Origin: Deltaproteobacteria bacterium | GTDB lineage: Bacteria > Acidobacteriota > Thermoanaerobaculia > Multivoradales > JAHZIX01 | Length of the DNA stretch: 64,000 nucleotides | Direction of reading: 5' to 3' | Assembly: GCA_022601195.1 (NCBI GenBank) | Contig: JAHZIX010000005.1 | Location: 186,001 to 250,000, forward strand | Position numbers and translations under genes: made by a program | The notes under the pieces: generated by a model | Told to the model about the DNA's origin: nothing | Seen by the model: the letters and a program-made list of their open reading frames with translations, nothing else | Databases searched by the model: none | In this document: one piece after another, positions 18,494-27,154 of the stretch | How the letters are laid out: each line of letters opens with the position of its first letter | Numbering within the stretch: position 1 is the stretch's first letter

Positions 18494-19563
18494 GGTTCTC
18501 CCCGGTGGCCTGCCGCTCTTTCGCTTGGATCTTCTTCTCCCTGGTTTGCCTCGCTGCGGTGACTCCAGCCCATGCTTTTCGAATGCTTCAAAACGACACC
18601 ACGGGTCGAATCACCGCCAGTCGGCTGGTGGAATGCGATGCCCGGGGAGGGTTTGCCCATTGGACCGACTACGACATTGCTTGGCGTTGGAATGCAGCCA
18701 ATCAAGGGGTCGACAAGCTCGTTCCACTACTCAATGGCCTGGCCACCTGGAGAGGGGCGACGAACTCCGCCTACAACCTTTTCTATGGCGGCGCCACGAC
18801 GGCCGGTTTCGTTACCGACGGAGCCAACTCCGTCCTGTGGGCTGAAGGCAATGGCTGCACCGGTGGCTGCCTGGCCCTCACCGCACTGGTGCTGGAGAGT
18901 GGACAGGAGATCATCGAGTCGGACATTACCTTCAACGACCTGTTCGACTGGAACACGGATGGAACCAATTTTGATACCGAAGCGGTCATGGTTCACGAAT
19001 TGGGTCACTCCTTGGGGATACATCACACAGACCTTCTCACCCTGCCTCGGCCCTCCATGTTCGACCCCTATTTTGGAGTAGCGGGTCGGACTCTCGAAGA
19101 TGACGATCGGGCGGCTCTGGAGTGTTCCATCGACCGCTACGGCGGTCGAGGCATGGGAGTCGAATATCAGGCCAACGTAGAGGGTTTGCCTTGGTCTAGT
19201 TGGATGCAAAACGGCGCCACAGCGGGCACCACGGGCCAGTCTCTGCAAATGGAAGCGACTCGAATCCGACTGCTTCAACCTCAAGCGGGGATCTCGGTTT
19301 GTTATCGGGCTCACGTCGCGGTGCAGGGTTGGATGAACCCGGTTTGCAATGGCACCATAGCCGGTACCGTGGGACAGAATCGCCGCATGGAAGCGGTCAC
19401 GGTGGACCTGGTAGGGGCCCCTTCCGGCTGCTCCGTGGTGTATAGGGCCCACGTCAAGGATCTCGGTTGGTTGCCCTGGGTGAGCAACGGCGCTGTCGCT
19501 GGGACGACGGGCCAAAGCCGGCGCATGGAGGCTCTGCAAGTGCGCCTCCTGGGCTGTCCTTAG
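18490..19563 (+). CDS. Secreted matrixin-like zinc metallopeptidase with three ChW repeats
   Basis: A 357-residue protein, signal peptide about residues 1-29 (cleavage near AHA-F). The zinc site is HELGHSLGIHH at residues 169-179, with a Met-turn candidate at M190 (RPSMFDPYF). After the catalytic domain, residues about 224-357 form three repeats built on V-Y-(R/Q)-A-(H/N)-V ... GW/PW ... NG-x-(I/T/V)-AGT-(T/V)-GQ ... MEA, the pattern of ChW (clostridial hydrophobic, conserved W) repeats, usually surface or substrate-binding modules. This contrasts with the CARDB/PKD tail of the paralogous peptidase at 2688. Translationally coupled to the upstream gene; followed by a clear terminator. Confidence 0.87.
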   Translation: MRFSPVACRSFAWIFFSLVCLAAVTPAHAFRMLQNDTTGRITASRLVECDARGGFAHWTDYDIAWRWNAANQGVDKLVPLLNGLATWRGATNSAYNLFYGGATTAGFVTDGANSVLWAEGNGCTGGCLALTALVLESGQEIIESDITFNDLFDWNTDGTNFDTEAVMVHELGHSLGIHHTDLLTLPRPSMFDPYFGVAGRTLEDDDRAALECSIDRYGGRGMGVEYQANVEGLPWSSWMQNGATAGTTGQSLQMEATRIRLLQPQAGISVCYRAHVAVQGWMNPVCNGTIAGTVGQNRRMEAVTVDLVGAPSGCSVVYRAHVKDLGWLPWVSNGAVAGTTGQSRRMEALQVRLLGCP

Positions 19564-19623
19564 GAGTCCACTCTGACCAGGTTCCCACTAGAACGAACCA
19601 GGCTAGCGAATTTGTTCGGCAGG

Positions 19624-19661
19624 CCCCGAGAGGCCATCGCAACCTCTCGGGGTCTCTTTCT
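19624..19661 (+). terminator. Rho-independent terminator of matrixin module 2
   Basis: Perfect 10-bp stem CCCCGAGAGG (19624-19633) / CCTCTCGGGG (19643-19652), nine-base loop, followed by TCTCTTTCT. It is 60 bases after the stop of the ChW peptidase gene and lies before the convergent gene ending at 19705. Confidence 0.8.
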
Positions 19662-19704
19662 GGATCAATCTCTTTCTCTAGCCGGGACCAGAGATGCCGA
19701 GATC

Positions 19705-21093
19705 TTATGGAAAGGTCAGGCTCCAGGCGGAGGTATCTCCGGACTCGAAACCATCGGCGAAAATGGTGTTGGAGGTGAGTTGAAGCAGGAAGGCTCCTTC
19801 ATCTCCCGAATCGAGAACCGCCTCGAAGACGATGTTCAGGCCGTCGTCGCTCATGTGATAGCCATCCACTATGCCTCTCACCGTATCGATGATGCCCAGA
19901 CCGGTCACCTCAGTGACGCCTTCCTGAACGATCAGCACGTCGTTGAGGAAAAGTCCGGAGTCGACGGTGGTGTCCGGATCATCCCAGTCTCCAAACCACA
20001 GTACATCGCCGCTGTCGCTGATCTCCACCGGGCCACTGCCGAAGCTGGTGAACAGGAAGGTGCCGCCGATGGCGGGGAGACTGTCTCCCTCTTGGATTAG
20101 CTTGGCACCGTTGTGGATGATGACTGAGTTGGTGGTGCTGTCACCGTCCAGGCTGCCCCGGTAGACGTGGTCTCCCGCGGCGTTTAGGTCCAAGGTGGAG
20201 GAGGTCAAGGTGGCCCAATTGCGCCCGGCGATGGGAGAGGGGTCGCCCTCCTGAGCGATCTCCGTAAAGGCTCCGTCCCAGAGATAAATGGCGTCGGCTC
20301 CAGGGATATCGACAGCGAAGAGCACGTCTCCACTACCGTTGATGGCGGTTTCGTGGGGGCCCGTACCAAAGTCCGTGAGGGCGGTGGCCTGACCGGTCAG
20401 GATGTCGCCTTCGGCAGCGATCAGCTCACTGGTGACGATGCCTCCCAGGGTTTCATCACTGGTCCAGAGGGTCAGGGCTCGGTCGACGGTCGAAGGAATC
20501 GCCGGATCGTCCACCGAAGCGGTCACCAGGAGTTGACCCGGGTCGTTGATCTTGACGTCGAAAATGCCGATCAAGGGAGTCATGGGGGATAGGTCCGGGA
20601 AATCGCCTCCTTCCTGAAGCACGAGCACCGTGCCCACCGGCAGGGACGTGGCGGTGTCGAGGTAAGCGTGAACCGAGCTGTCCTCACCGGTCATGGCGCC
20701 GTCGAGGAAGAAGTTGAATCCGCTTTGGCCACTATTGTTGAGGGTAATGGAGTCGAAGGACCCCAGGGTGATGCCGGCAGGTCCATTGAGACTGTCCCCT
20801 TCCTGGAAGGCCAGGGATCCGTTCTCCAATAGGACGTTGTCGATGTCGGTGTTGGCATTGTCGGTATCCGCTTCCACCAGCCAGTCCCCACTGTTATTGA
20901 TGGCGAAAGTGGAAATGCTGGTGACGTTGCCAACGCCAGCTACGGTGTCCCCTTCCACCACGAGGGGAGTGATTGGCGGCGGCCCTGCCGAGGCGGTTCC
21001 TGCGACCGGGATTAGGATGAGGCCGGCGATGACGTAGCGCTTCATGGACGTCACCCAAGGCTGTAGCCCTGGGCCCTTTTGTGAAGTGTTCAT
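19705..21093 (-). CDS. Exported beta-repeat protein with FADGFESGDTSAW C-terminal motif
   Basis: A 462-residue exported protein. ATG 21093 is placed six bases after GGAGGA; upstream in-frame codons are worse placed. A signal peptide follows a charged leader (KRYVIAGLILIPVAGTASAG). The body contains about six degenerate repeats with phrases such as QEGDSL, EGDTVAG, INNSGDWL and LNAAGDHV, suggesting a beta-propeller-like or repeated sandwich fold. The C-terminus is IFADGFESGDTSAWSLTFP, sharing a 14-residue identical block with the SGNH protein ending at 25032. Such tails occur, as I recall, in many exported proteins of Acidobacteriota and some Gammaproteobacteria and may be a sorting signal. 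Function unknown. Confidence 0.8.
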   Translation of the reverse strand: MNTSQKGPGLQPWVTSMKRYVIAGLILIPVAGTASAGPPPITPLVVEGDTVAGVGNVTSISTFAINNSGDWLVEADTDNANTDIDNVLLENGSLAFQEGDSLNGPAGITLGSFDSITLNNSGQSGFNFFLDGAMTGEDSSVHAYLDTATSLPVGTVLVLQEGGDFPDLSPMTPLIGIFDVKINDPGQLLVTASVDDPAIPSTVDRALTLWTSDETLGGIVTSELIAAEGDILTGQATALTDFGTGPHETAINGSGDVLFAVDIPGADAIYLWDGAFTEIAQEGDPSPIAGRNWATLTSSTLDLNAAGDHVYRGSLDGDSTTNSVIIHNGAKLIQEGDSLPAIGGTFLFTSFGSGPVEISDSGDVLWFGDWDDPDTTVDSGLFLNDVLIVQEGVTEVTGLGIIDTVRGIVDGYHMSDDGLNIVFEAVLDSGDEGAFLLQLTSNTIFADGFESGDTSAWSLTFP

Positions 21094-21263
21094 GGGCATT
21101 CCTCCAAGAGATGGCAAATAGAATCGACAAAGAACTATATCTAAGATATATCACCGTCCCGTCGATGGGCTCTCGAATAAGGGGAACTAGTTGCCGCTTT
21201 TCACTCTGATTTACAGCTCCTCTCGGTGGTGAGAGCCGCGAGGAGAAGGCTTGAAGGGCAGAG

Positions 21264-22721
21264 CTAGGGAGAGGCGTCTGGCGACAGAGCTACAGCGATC
21301 AGGTGCTTGGCGTCTCGGAGGAAGAGGGTGCCGTGGGAGAGCACTGGCGCGGCCCAGGCCGGCGAGTGATAAGCCGGTGGCGGAGTCGACGTTTTGGAGC
21401 CGGATCGATGACCAGCTCCATCGGTTATCGCCGGTAGGATCCAGGGATCCCACTCCTGGACGAGCTCGAAGCCACTCGACTGGGCCTTGATAAGTAAAAC
21501 TGGCCCATTCTCCGACTGTACTAGCAGGTGACCATCTGCATAGAGCAGGGAGGAGCGGCCCAAACCGGGCTTCGTCCACTCGATCTTCCCCGACTCCAGA
21601 TGAACGCTCCTCAACTCGGCGTTACCGCGGCCCGAGCCGCTGGAGCCGTAGAGGTAGCCGTCATGAAAAACCGGAGTACTCCAATGGCTCGCCAGGCTCT
21701 TGGCGCGTTTCTTGGACTCTTCCCACAGCACCTTGTAGCCGTTTTCGTGGACCTGAAGTAGAGCGCCACCGGGGCTGTAGGATTCGGTGAGAAAGACTCG
21801 ATCCCCAGCGACCACGGGAGTGGCGGCATTGACGGTGGTGAGTTTTTTGGCTCGCCACGGAAAGGAGAAATCCTCTTTGCCGGAGGCTGGCTCGAAGGCC
21901 ACCAGGCCACCGCGACCGAAGACGAAGCCGAATCGGCGATTGCCAATGGTAGCCAGCACTGGAGAGCTGTAGCTGGCCAGCTCGTTGGAGAGGGTGTAAA
22001 CCGTCTTACCTGTGTCTTTGTGGAAAGCGACGATGCCGGTGTCGTTGCCCTGGGTTTCTCCCGATTGGATACCGGGGGAGTCCGGGGGGCTGCCGCCCAC
22101 CATGGCGATGAGCAGGTTCCCTTCGATCACCGGAGAGCTGCCGACGCCGAAAAAGTTGGTGACCACTCCAAAGTCCTTTTCGGTGTCCCGCTCCCAGATC
22201 AATCTCCCCGTCGCGGCATCATGGCAGCGGAGCCGGCCTTCGACTCCAAAGGTATAGACCTTGCCAGCCTCGATGAGTGGGGAAGACCGTGGGCCGTTGC
22301 TGAAGCCATAGCTATCTTCGTAGGACATGGCATATTGAGTCTTCCAGATCTCCTTACCGGTCTCCGGGTGCAGGGCGACCAAGCGAGTATGGACTCCCAC
22401 GCGATCAAAGAAGAACAGCCTTCCCTCCGCCGTCGAAGGAGAGCTGTAGCCCTCGCCGATGGGGCGCCGCCAAAGAACTTCTGCTGAAAGCTTGCCGTTC
22501 TTGCCGAAGGGTAGTTTTTCAGTGGATCGGGCATCGGTATTGGGACCGAGGAAGGCTGGCCAATCCTGGCCAGTAGCCTCGGGGTGATTCGATGCGGCGG
22601 CGCTCGCCGGAGCCTCCTTCTGGACATCTGTCGAGGCCACAGGAGGCGAGTCCCAGGCTAGGCAGGAAGAGATCAAAAAGGCGAAAGCAGAATTCCGTAG
22701 GCGATTTCGGGTAGGTTCCAT
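21264..22721 (-). CDS. Exported PQQ-like beta-propeller protein
   Basis: A 485-residue protein starting at ATG 22721 (MEPTRNRLRNSAFAFLISSC), which gives a lipoprotein-like signal with the lipobox ISSC; a longer frame extends to 22811. The mature protein shows repeated PQQ-type beta-propeller blades (LVALHPETGKEIWKTQ, LRCHDAATGRLIWERD, IVAFHKDTGKTVYTL, LVAFEPASGKEDFSF, LRSVHLESGKIEWTK). WPAFLGPNTDARS at the start is typical of bacterial outer-envelope PQQ-like proteins. No bound PQQ or dehydrogenase site can be claimed. It is probably the last gene of a minus-strand group with the ankyrin and SGNH genes. Confidence 0.84.
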   Translation of the reverse strand: MEPTRNRLRNSAFAFLISSCLAWDSPPVASTDVQKEAPASAAASNHPEATGQDWPAFLGPNTDARSTEKLPFGKNGKLSAEVLWRRPIGEGYSSPSTAEGRLFFFDRVGVHTRLVALHPETGKEIWKTQYAMSYEDSYGFSNGPRSSPLIEAGKVYTFGVEGRLRCHDAATGRLIWERDTEKDFGVVTNFFGVGSSPVIEGNLLIAMVGGSPPDSPGIQSGETQGNDTGIVAFHKDTGKTVYTLSNELASYSSPVLATIGNRRFGFVFGRGGLVAFEPASGKEDFSFPWRAKKLTTVNAATPVVAGDRVFLTESYSPGGALLQVHENGYKVLWEESKKRAKSLASHWSTPVFHDGYLYGSSGSGRGNAELRSVHLESGKIEWTKPGLGRSSLLYADGHLLVQSENGPVLLIKAQSSGFELVQEWDPWILPAITDGAGHRSGSKTSTPPPAYHSPAWAAPVLSHGTLFLRDAKHLIAVALSPDASP

Positions 22722-22834
22722 GGCAGGAGGATACCAGGGGTCAAAATAGTCTTGGCTGAGCGAAGGGAGCCGCTGAAAGACCGGTCCATCACCACTGAGG
22801 TCTCGCGGCATTGGGTAGCTCGATGTTGAGTGGC

Positions 22835-25081
22835 TCAGTTGTCGGGGTGGGAAGGTTTGGGAGGCGGAGCTGGCCTAAGCAGGTGGAGAATCGTGCGGTC
22901 GAGATTCAGCGAGAGAAGCTCTTCGTCGTCGATCCAGAAGGGCTTGGCATCTGCGGCGAGCAACACCCGAACAATGTCGTCGTGGGCCGCTGCTGCTGCC
23001 GCTTCGAGTGCGGAAATCCCTTCTCGGAACCCTCCCTCGGCTTGGACATCGGCTCCCGCTGCCAGGAGCAGGCGAACCAGCTCGAGGCGACCTTCGTCGG
23101 CAGCCGTGACCAGTGGCGGAAAGGTGTAGCAAGGGATGTCCGGGTCACCGCCAGCTTCCCAGAGGAGGGAGACCAAATCCAAGTGCCCTTCCATAGCCGC
23201 TGCCCCCAAGGGGGTGCAATCGTCCTGCACGGTGTTTGGGTCGGCGCCGGCTTGCAGGTGCCTTGCCGCGGCAGATCGCTCTCCCAGCGTCGCGGTCCGG
23301 TGCAACTGCACCTGCCTCAGACCACGGGGATGGGCCCCCGCTCCCAATAAGAGCTCCGCGGTCTCCTGCTGGCCGTTTGCTGTCGCTGCCCAAGCGGCGG
23401 TACGACCCTGATCGTTCACGGTGTCGAGACTTGCGCCAGCCTCAATCAACGCACGGACTAGAGATGTATACCCACCGCTGGCAGCGAGATAGAGGGGGGT
23501 GTTGCCGTTCTCGGGGGCCTGGTTGACGTCCGCTCCTGCCGCCAGCAATATTTCAGCGATGTCCGGGTGGCCGCCCTGGATGGCCGAGGCTAGGGCCGTA
23601 TCGCCGTAGGACCGGCTGGCGCTGGGGTTGGCACCGGCCTCGAGAAATACCTTCACCAACTGGGAATGGCCGCCGAGGGCTGCCCACATGAGGGGCGTCG
23701 AGGTGTCCGAGGCCTGAGAATTCGGATCCGCTCCTCGTTTCAACAATTCCCGAACGATTTCGACCTGATTGGTTGATGTGGCGACGAACAGGAGGGGAGT
23801 CTCCGAGATTCCGCTGACATCGAAACCGCCGCCATCGGCGAGCAGGGTGCGAAGGGCTCTGGCATCACCAGCTCGAGTAGAAAAGAGCAGTCGCGCCATG
23901 CGAATCTGGCTCGCAGGAACCCCGGCCTCGAGCAGTACCGCAAAGATCTCCGGGTCCTCGATGCCATAGAACGGCAACTTCACTGGGCGGCCATAGCGGC
24001 CCAGTACGGTTGGCTGGGCACCGTGGTCGAGCAACCGGCGGATGCTGGCAAGGTCACTACGCTGCACGGCAACTGCCAGAGCTGTGCGTTGCTCTTCCAG
24101 ATTCAAGGCGTTCGGGTTCGCTCCCGCCCGGAGCAAGGCTTCGGCGAGATCCAGGTGCCCGCCTCGTATGGCCAGGTAAAGAACCGGGACCGAGTCCTGC
24201 GCTGCAGCGTTGGGGTCGGCACCGGCCTCGAGCAGCTGGAGAGCTCCTTCCAGGTCGCCTCTTTCGACAGCGCCGATGAGTTGACGACGCAGGTTGGCCT
24301 TTGGGTTCCGGCGGCGTGCGCCGAACCGGTGCAGTAGGTTCTCCAACTCCCGCCGCCGAGCTGCGACGTCATCGTAGGTCTCAGCCGCGTGCTCGATAAC
24401 GCTCCAGGAGGTTTGGCCTCCAGGACTGGCGAGGTTCGGGTCGGCTCCGGCCTCGAGAAGAGCCTCGGCGGCAGTGAGCGATCCCCGCTCCAGAGCATAG
24501 AGAAGCGGGGACCAGCCCTTTTCGTCGGTGGCGTCGACGTTGGCACCGAGTTCGAAGAGTAGGTCCATCATGATCTGAGAGGCCTCAGAATCACGCTGGG
24601 AGAGCAGGTGAAGGGCGGTTTCTCCAACCCCGTTGGGCGTGTCGACCTTGGCTCCGGCGGCGAATAGTTGCCGCACCATGGCTACCGAATCGCCCTTTCC
24701 GATGGTGGCTACCAGGGCCAAGGCGGTGTTGCCGTAGCCACCGCCGCGAGCCTCGGGAGATGCGCCAGTCTCGAGCAGCACCTTCACCGCCTGACTCTCG
24801 CCTCGCCAGGCTGCTTGCACCAGCTGTTCACCGAGAGACTGAGCGCTAGACCCTGAAGCAGCAGGCACGGCTTCAGCAGGTGAAGGGGCAGCAGGCGAGG
24901 TGACAATGCCGGCCGCCTTCTGAGTTTCCGAGCTGCCTGGGAGAGGGCTCAGTAGAAGAAGGCACAGCAGGAACGATAGGCCGAGGGCACCGGGTGGGCG
25001 GCGGCATTCGAGCCTTCGAGAATAGCTTTTCCTACGGCACACTCGCTGTCCAAGCCGAGGTATCCCCACTCTCGAATCCAT
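22835..25081 (-). CDS. Exported ankyrin-repeat protein
   Basis: About 748 residues from ATG 25081. This start lies inside the last codons of the upstream SGNH gene (50-base overlap); an alternative GTG at 25042 shortens the overlap. Residues about 33-51 (LGLSFLLCLLLLSPLPGSS) are a signal or anchor segment. The rest is about 14-16 ankyrin repeats with the usual GxTxLxxA...GHxxLVxxLLxAGADPN pattern, e.g. LMWAALGGHSQLVKVFLEAG and PLYLAASGGYTSLVRALIEA. Such repeats bind proteins; the export signal places it in the periplasm or outside. Substrate and partners unknown. The length of the array is notable for a bacterium. Confidence 0.87.
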   Translation of the reverse strand: MDSRVGIPRLGQRVCRRKSYSRRLECRRPPGALGLSFLLCLLLLSPLPGSSETQKAAGIVTSPAAPSPAEAVPAASGSSAQSLGEQLVQAAWRGESQAVKVLLETGASPEARGGGYGNTALALVATIGKGDSVAMVRQLFAAGAKVDTPNGVGETALHLLSQRDSEASQIMMDLLFELGANVDATDEKGWSPLLYALERGSLTAAEALLEAGADPNLASPGGQTSWSVIEHAAETYDDVAARRRELENLLHRFGARRRNPKANLRRQLIGAVERGDLEGALQLLEAGADPNAAAQDSVPVLYLAIRGGHLDLAEALLRAGANPNALNLEEQRTALAVAVQRSDLASIRRLLDHGAQPTVLGRYGRPVKLPFYGIEDPEIFAVLLEAGVPASQIRMARLLFSTRAGDARALRTLLADGGGFDVSGISETPLLFVATSTNQVEIVRELLKRGADPNSQASDTSTPLMWAALGGHSQLVKVFLEAGANPSASRSYGDTALASAIQGGHPDIAEILLAAGADVNQAPENGNTPLYLAASGGYTSLVRALIEAGASLDTVNDQGRTAAWAATANGQQETAELLLGAGAHPRGLRQVQLHRTATLGERSAAARHLQAGADPNTVQDDCTPLGAAAMEGHLDLVSLLWEAGGDPDIPCYTFPPLVTAADEGRLELVRLLLAAGADVQAEGGFREGISALEAAAAAAHDDIVRVLLAADAKPFWIDDEELLSLNLDRTILHLLRPAPPPKPSHPDN

Positions 25082-26780
25082 CGGCGAAGATCTCCGGTAC
25101 GAATTCGACGTAGGTCACATCCAGGAAAGGCGCCGGGGTGCCGATGATTTCGCCCAGGCCCTGGTGGACCAAGGAACCTAGAGTCTGAGGGATGGTCTCG
25201 AGGCTGCCGTCGGGCTGCTGACGCTCGACCCAGCGGGTCTCTACGCGGATTCTCTGATCTCCTGTCAGCAGGGTCGCATCGCCGGTGAAGAAGCCGATTC
25301 GATCTTCTCCGGTGTCCGTTGTGGGGAAGGATAGACGCAGTTGGGTGAGGCCGCTGTCGTTGATGGCGGCGAGGCCATCCGCCGTCAAGTCGATGCGGAT
25401 GGCGTAGAACTCATCCCCCGCTGAGCCGACGAAGCAACCGGCGTTGGTGGCGTCTGCTGAAGCGGTGGCATCGCTGGCTTCGACCTCCGGAGCGCCGAAA
25501 CTTCCTCGGGCAACGTCGACTCGAGGAGTGCCCAAGTCTCCGGACAGAAAGGGGTTGTCGCCGGTGGCAGAATCGCGCAACAGGTAGAGGCTGGCGGCGG
25601 TCACTTCGGCGCCGTCGGGAATGGCCGCCGTGTCAAAGGAGACCAAACCCGCATAGGGCTGCGCTCCCGTGTCGCCGATGCGAATCGCCTCGGTTCCGGT
25701 AGCGCTGCCGTCGGTCCAGCCGTCCTCGGTGCCACCTTGGGAAAAGAAGGTCGCGGAAGGGGCACCACGGAACTTGGCGAAGAGGGAGCCCTCCAGCTGC
25801 TGGGCGATCTTGTATTGGTAGCCATCGAAGTCCAGATGAATCGGGTCCGCGGGAATGCCGCCCGGAGCACGAAAATTTTCTCGAAGGGCCGGAAGAAGGG
25901 GATTGCCGGCGGGGAAAGGAAGATAGTCCGGTGCCTCGGTGCCCGGCTTGGGAAGCGCTCCGGGGGGAGAGGTCCCATCGCCATAGTAGTGGTGCATGAG
26001 GCCGATGGAGTTGTCGAAGAGCCAGCGGGGCTGCTCGTTGGTCCAACCGATTCGCTGCTCCTCCACCATCAACATCATCGCGTTGAGCTCCTGGTCGGTG
26101 ATCAGGTCTCCCACTGGGTCTCTGGACAGATCGTCCCGTTTGGGGCAGGCATAGACCCAGCACCACAGGATGCTGACGTTGAAATTGGGGTATTCATAGC
26201 TCGAGAGGAGAATCTCCAGGTCCGGTGAGACGGCGAGGGCAGCATCGGCGATGGCGGTCGTATTGGCTTCGATGGTCGAGAATAGTGCTGCTTCCGAACC
26301 GGGGTTGTCGAGATCCATATCCTTGTACCAGCCACCCTCGGATCGAGCGGCCAGAATGTCGTTGCCGCCGATGCTGAGCACTACCGTGTCGACGCTTGGG
26401 TGGACCGTCAGGTCTGCCACCATGTTCGAGATCCAAGGGAAATTCGCTGCATCCACCCATTCTCGGGCTTCGCTCCCGGAGACTGCGTACTCTGGTCCAC
26501 TGTGGCCGGGCCCTGGGTTGGCATCCAAAGAGCGGCTGATAGCACTCTTGTCTCCATGTCCGAATTTGTCGAAGAGCTCATTGTGGGAGCCGTCATCCCA
26601 CATGTATTGAGCCCAGCTGTCTCCGGCGATGAGCACCCGAGGGGTGACCGTGGCGGGGCAGGAGCCAGCTGCGCCGACCTCCGTAGCAGGAGCTCCTGTA
26701 GCTAAGGCAAGAGGCAGAAGGAATGCGAGCCAAAGGCCCGGCCGAGTCGTGATTCCGGTGCTGATGCCAGTGCTGACCAT
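25032..26780 (-). CDS. Secreted SGNH/GDSL-type hydrolase with FADGFESGDTSAW tail
   Basis: A 582-residue protein. ATG 26780 follows AAGGAG by about ten bases; the frame runs to 26840 without a comparable site. A signal peptide (LWLAFLLPLALATGAPA) precedes an SGNH hydrolase domain: block I IAGDSWAQ (nucleophile Ser), block III SIGGNDI, block V DPIHLD (catalytic Asp/His). A beta-sandwich region (about 350-560, with VSFDTAAIPDGAEVTAASLYL, like DNRLRE-type domains) follows. The end, EIFADGFESGDTSAWTASVP, repeats the tail of the protein at 19705. Likely an extracellular esterase or lipase; substrate unknown. First gene of a probable operon with the ankyrin and PQQ-like genes. Confidence 0.86.
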   Translation of the reverse strand: MVSTGISTGITTRPGLWLAFLLPLALATGAPATEVGAAGSCPATVTPRVLIAGDSWAQYMWDDGSHNELFDKFGHGDKSAISRSLDANPGPGHSGPEYAVSGSEAREWVDAANFPWISNMVADLTVHPSVDTVVLSIGGNDILAARSEGGWYKDMDLDNPGSEAALFSTIEANTTAIADAALAVSPDLEILLSSYEYPNFNVSILWCWVYACPKRDDLSRDPVGDLITDQELNAMMLMVEEQRIGWTNEQPRWLFDNSIGLMHHYYGDGTSPPGALPKPGTEAPDYLPFPAGNPLLPALRENFRAPGGIPADPIHLDFDGYQYKIAQQLEGSLFAKFRGAPSATFFSQGGTEDGWTDGSATGTEAIRIGDTGAQPYAGLVSFDTAAIPDGAEVTAASLYLLRDSATGDNPFLSGDLGTPRVDVARGSFGAPEVEASDATASADATNAGCFVGSAGDEFYAIRIDLTADGLAAINDSGLTQLRLSFPTTDTGEDRIGFFTGDATLLTGDQRIRVETRWVERQQPDGSLETIPQTLGSLVHQGLGEIIGTPAPFLDVTYVEFVPEIFADGFESGDTSAWTASVP

Positions 26781-27154
26781 ATCGCTGATTCTCCTTGGAG
26801 GTTCCCATAGAGCATACCGTTCAGCCGTTTTGGGGTCCAAGATTTTTGATTCTCGGAGCTGCTGGCTGGTTGGTGGGGAATGGGGGACTCGAGTTGGAGA
26901 AAGACCGTCAGCGCCAGGGTCTCATAGGTCCTGGCTCGTTTGTTTTAGGTGCCAGTCGTCAGCTGGACTCCCTGTCCGGTCCCTAGGTCTTACCGGCAAC
27001 CAGTTTTGGCGGGCCGATGGTGAGACTGCAAGTGTCTATTTTTCTATGAGCTATCAGTGCTATCTACAACTCGAAAAAGATGTAATCGAACTCCCTCCTA
27101 AGGCGGCATTGGCTCTATAATTGGAACATACCCCCGCTTTGGAGTTTCCGTCCT
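26781..27154. promoter_or_regulatory. Divergent intergenic region
   Basis: About 370 bases between the SGNH operon (minus) and the Crp/Fnr regulator gene (plus). No convincing gene. An AT-richer part at about 27035-27130 precedes the regulator and may carry its promoter. No obvious Crp-type TGTGA-N6-TCACA palindrome was found. Confidence 0.35.

Noticed and set aside
18727-19539. 270-codon minus-strand frame opposite the ChW peptidase
   Set aside because: Antisense shadow: the plus-strand frame has an intact zinc site and ChW repeats, the minus frame nothing recognisable.
22900-24850. Regular ~99-base periodicity suggestive of a repeat array
   Set aside because: It is the 33-residue ankyrin repeat coding pattern; copies differ as expected for protein repeats and no spacer structure exists.
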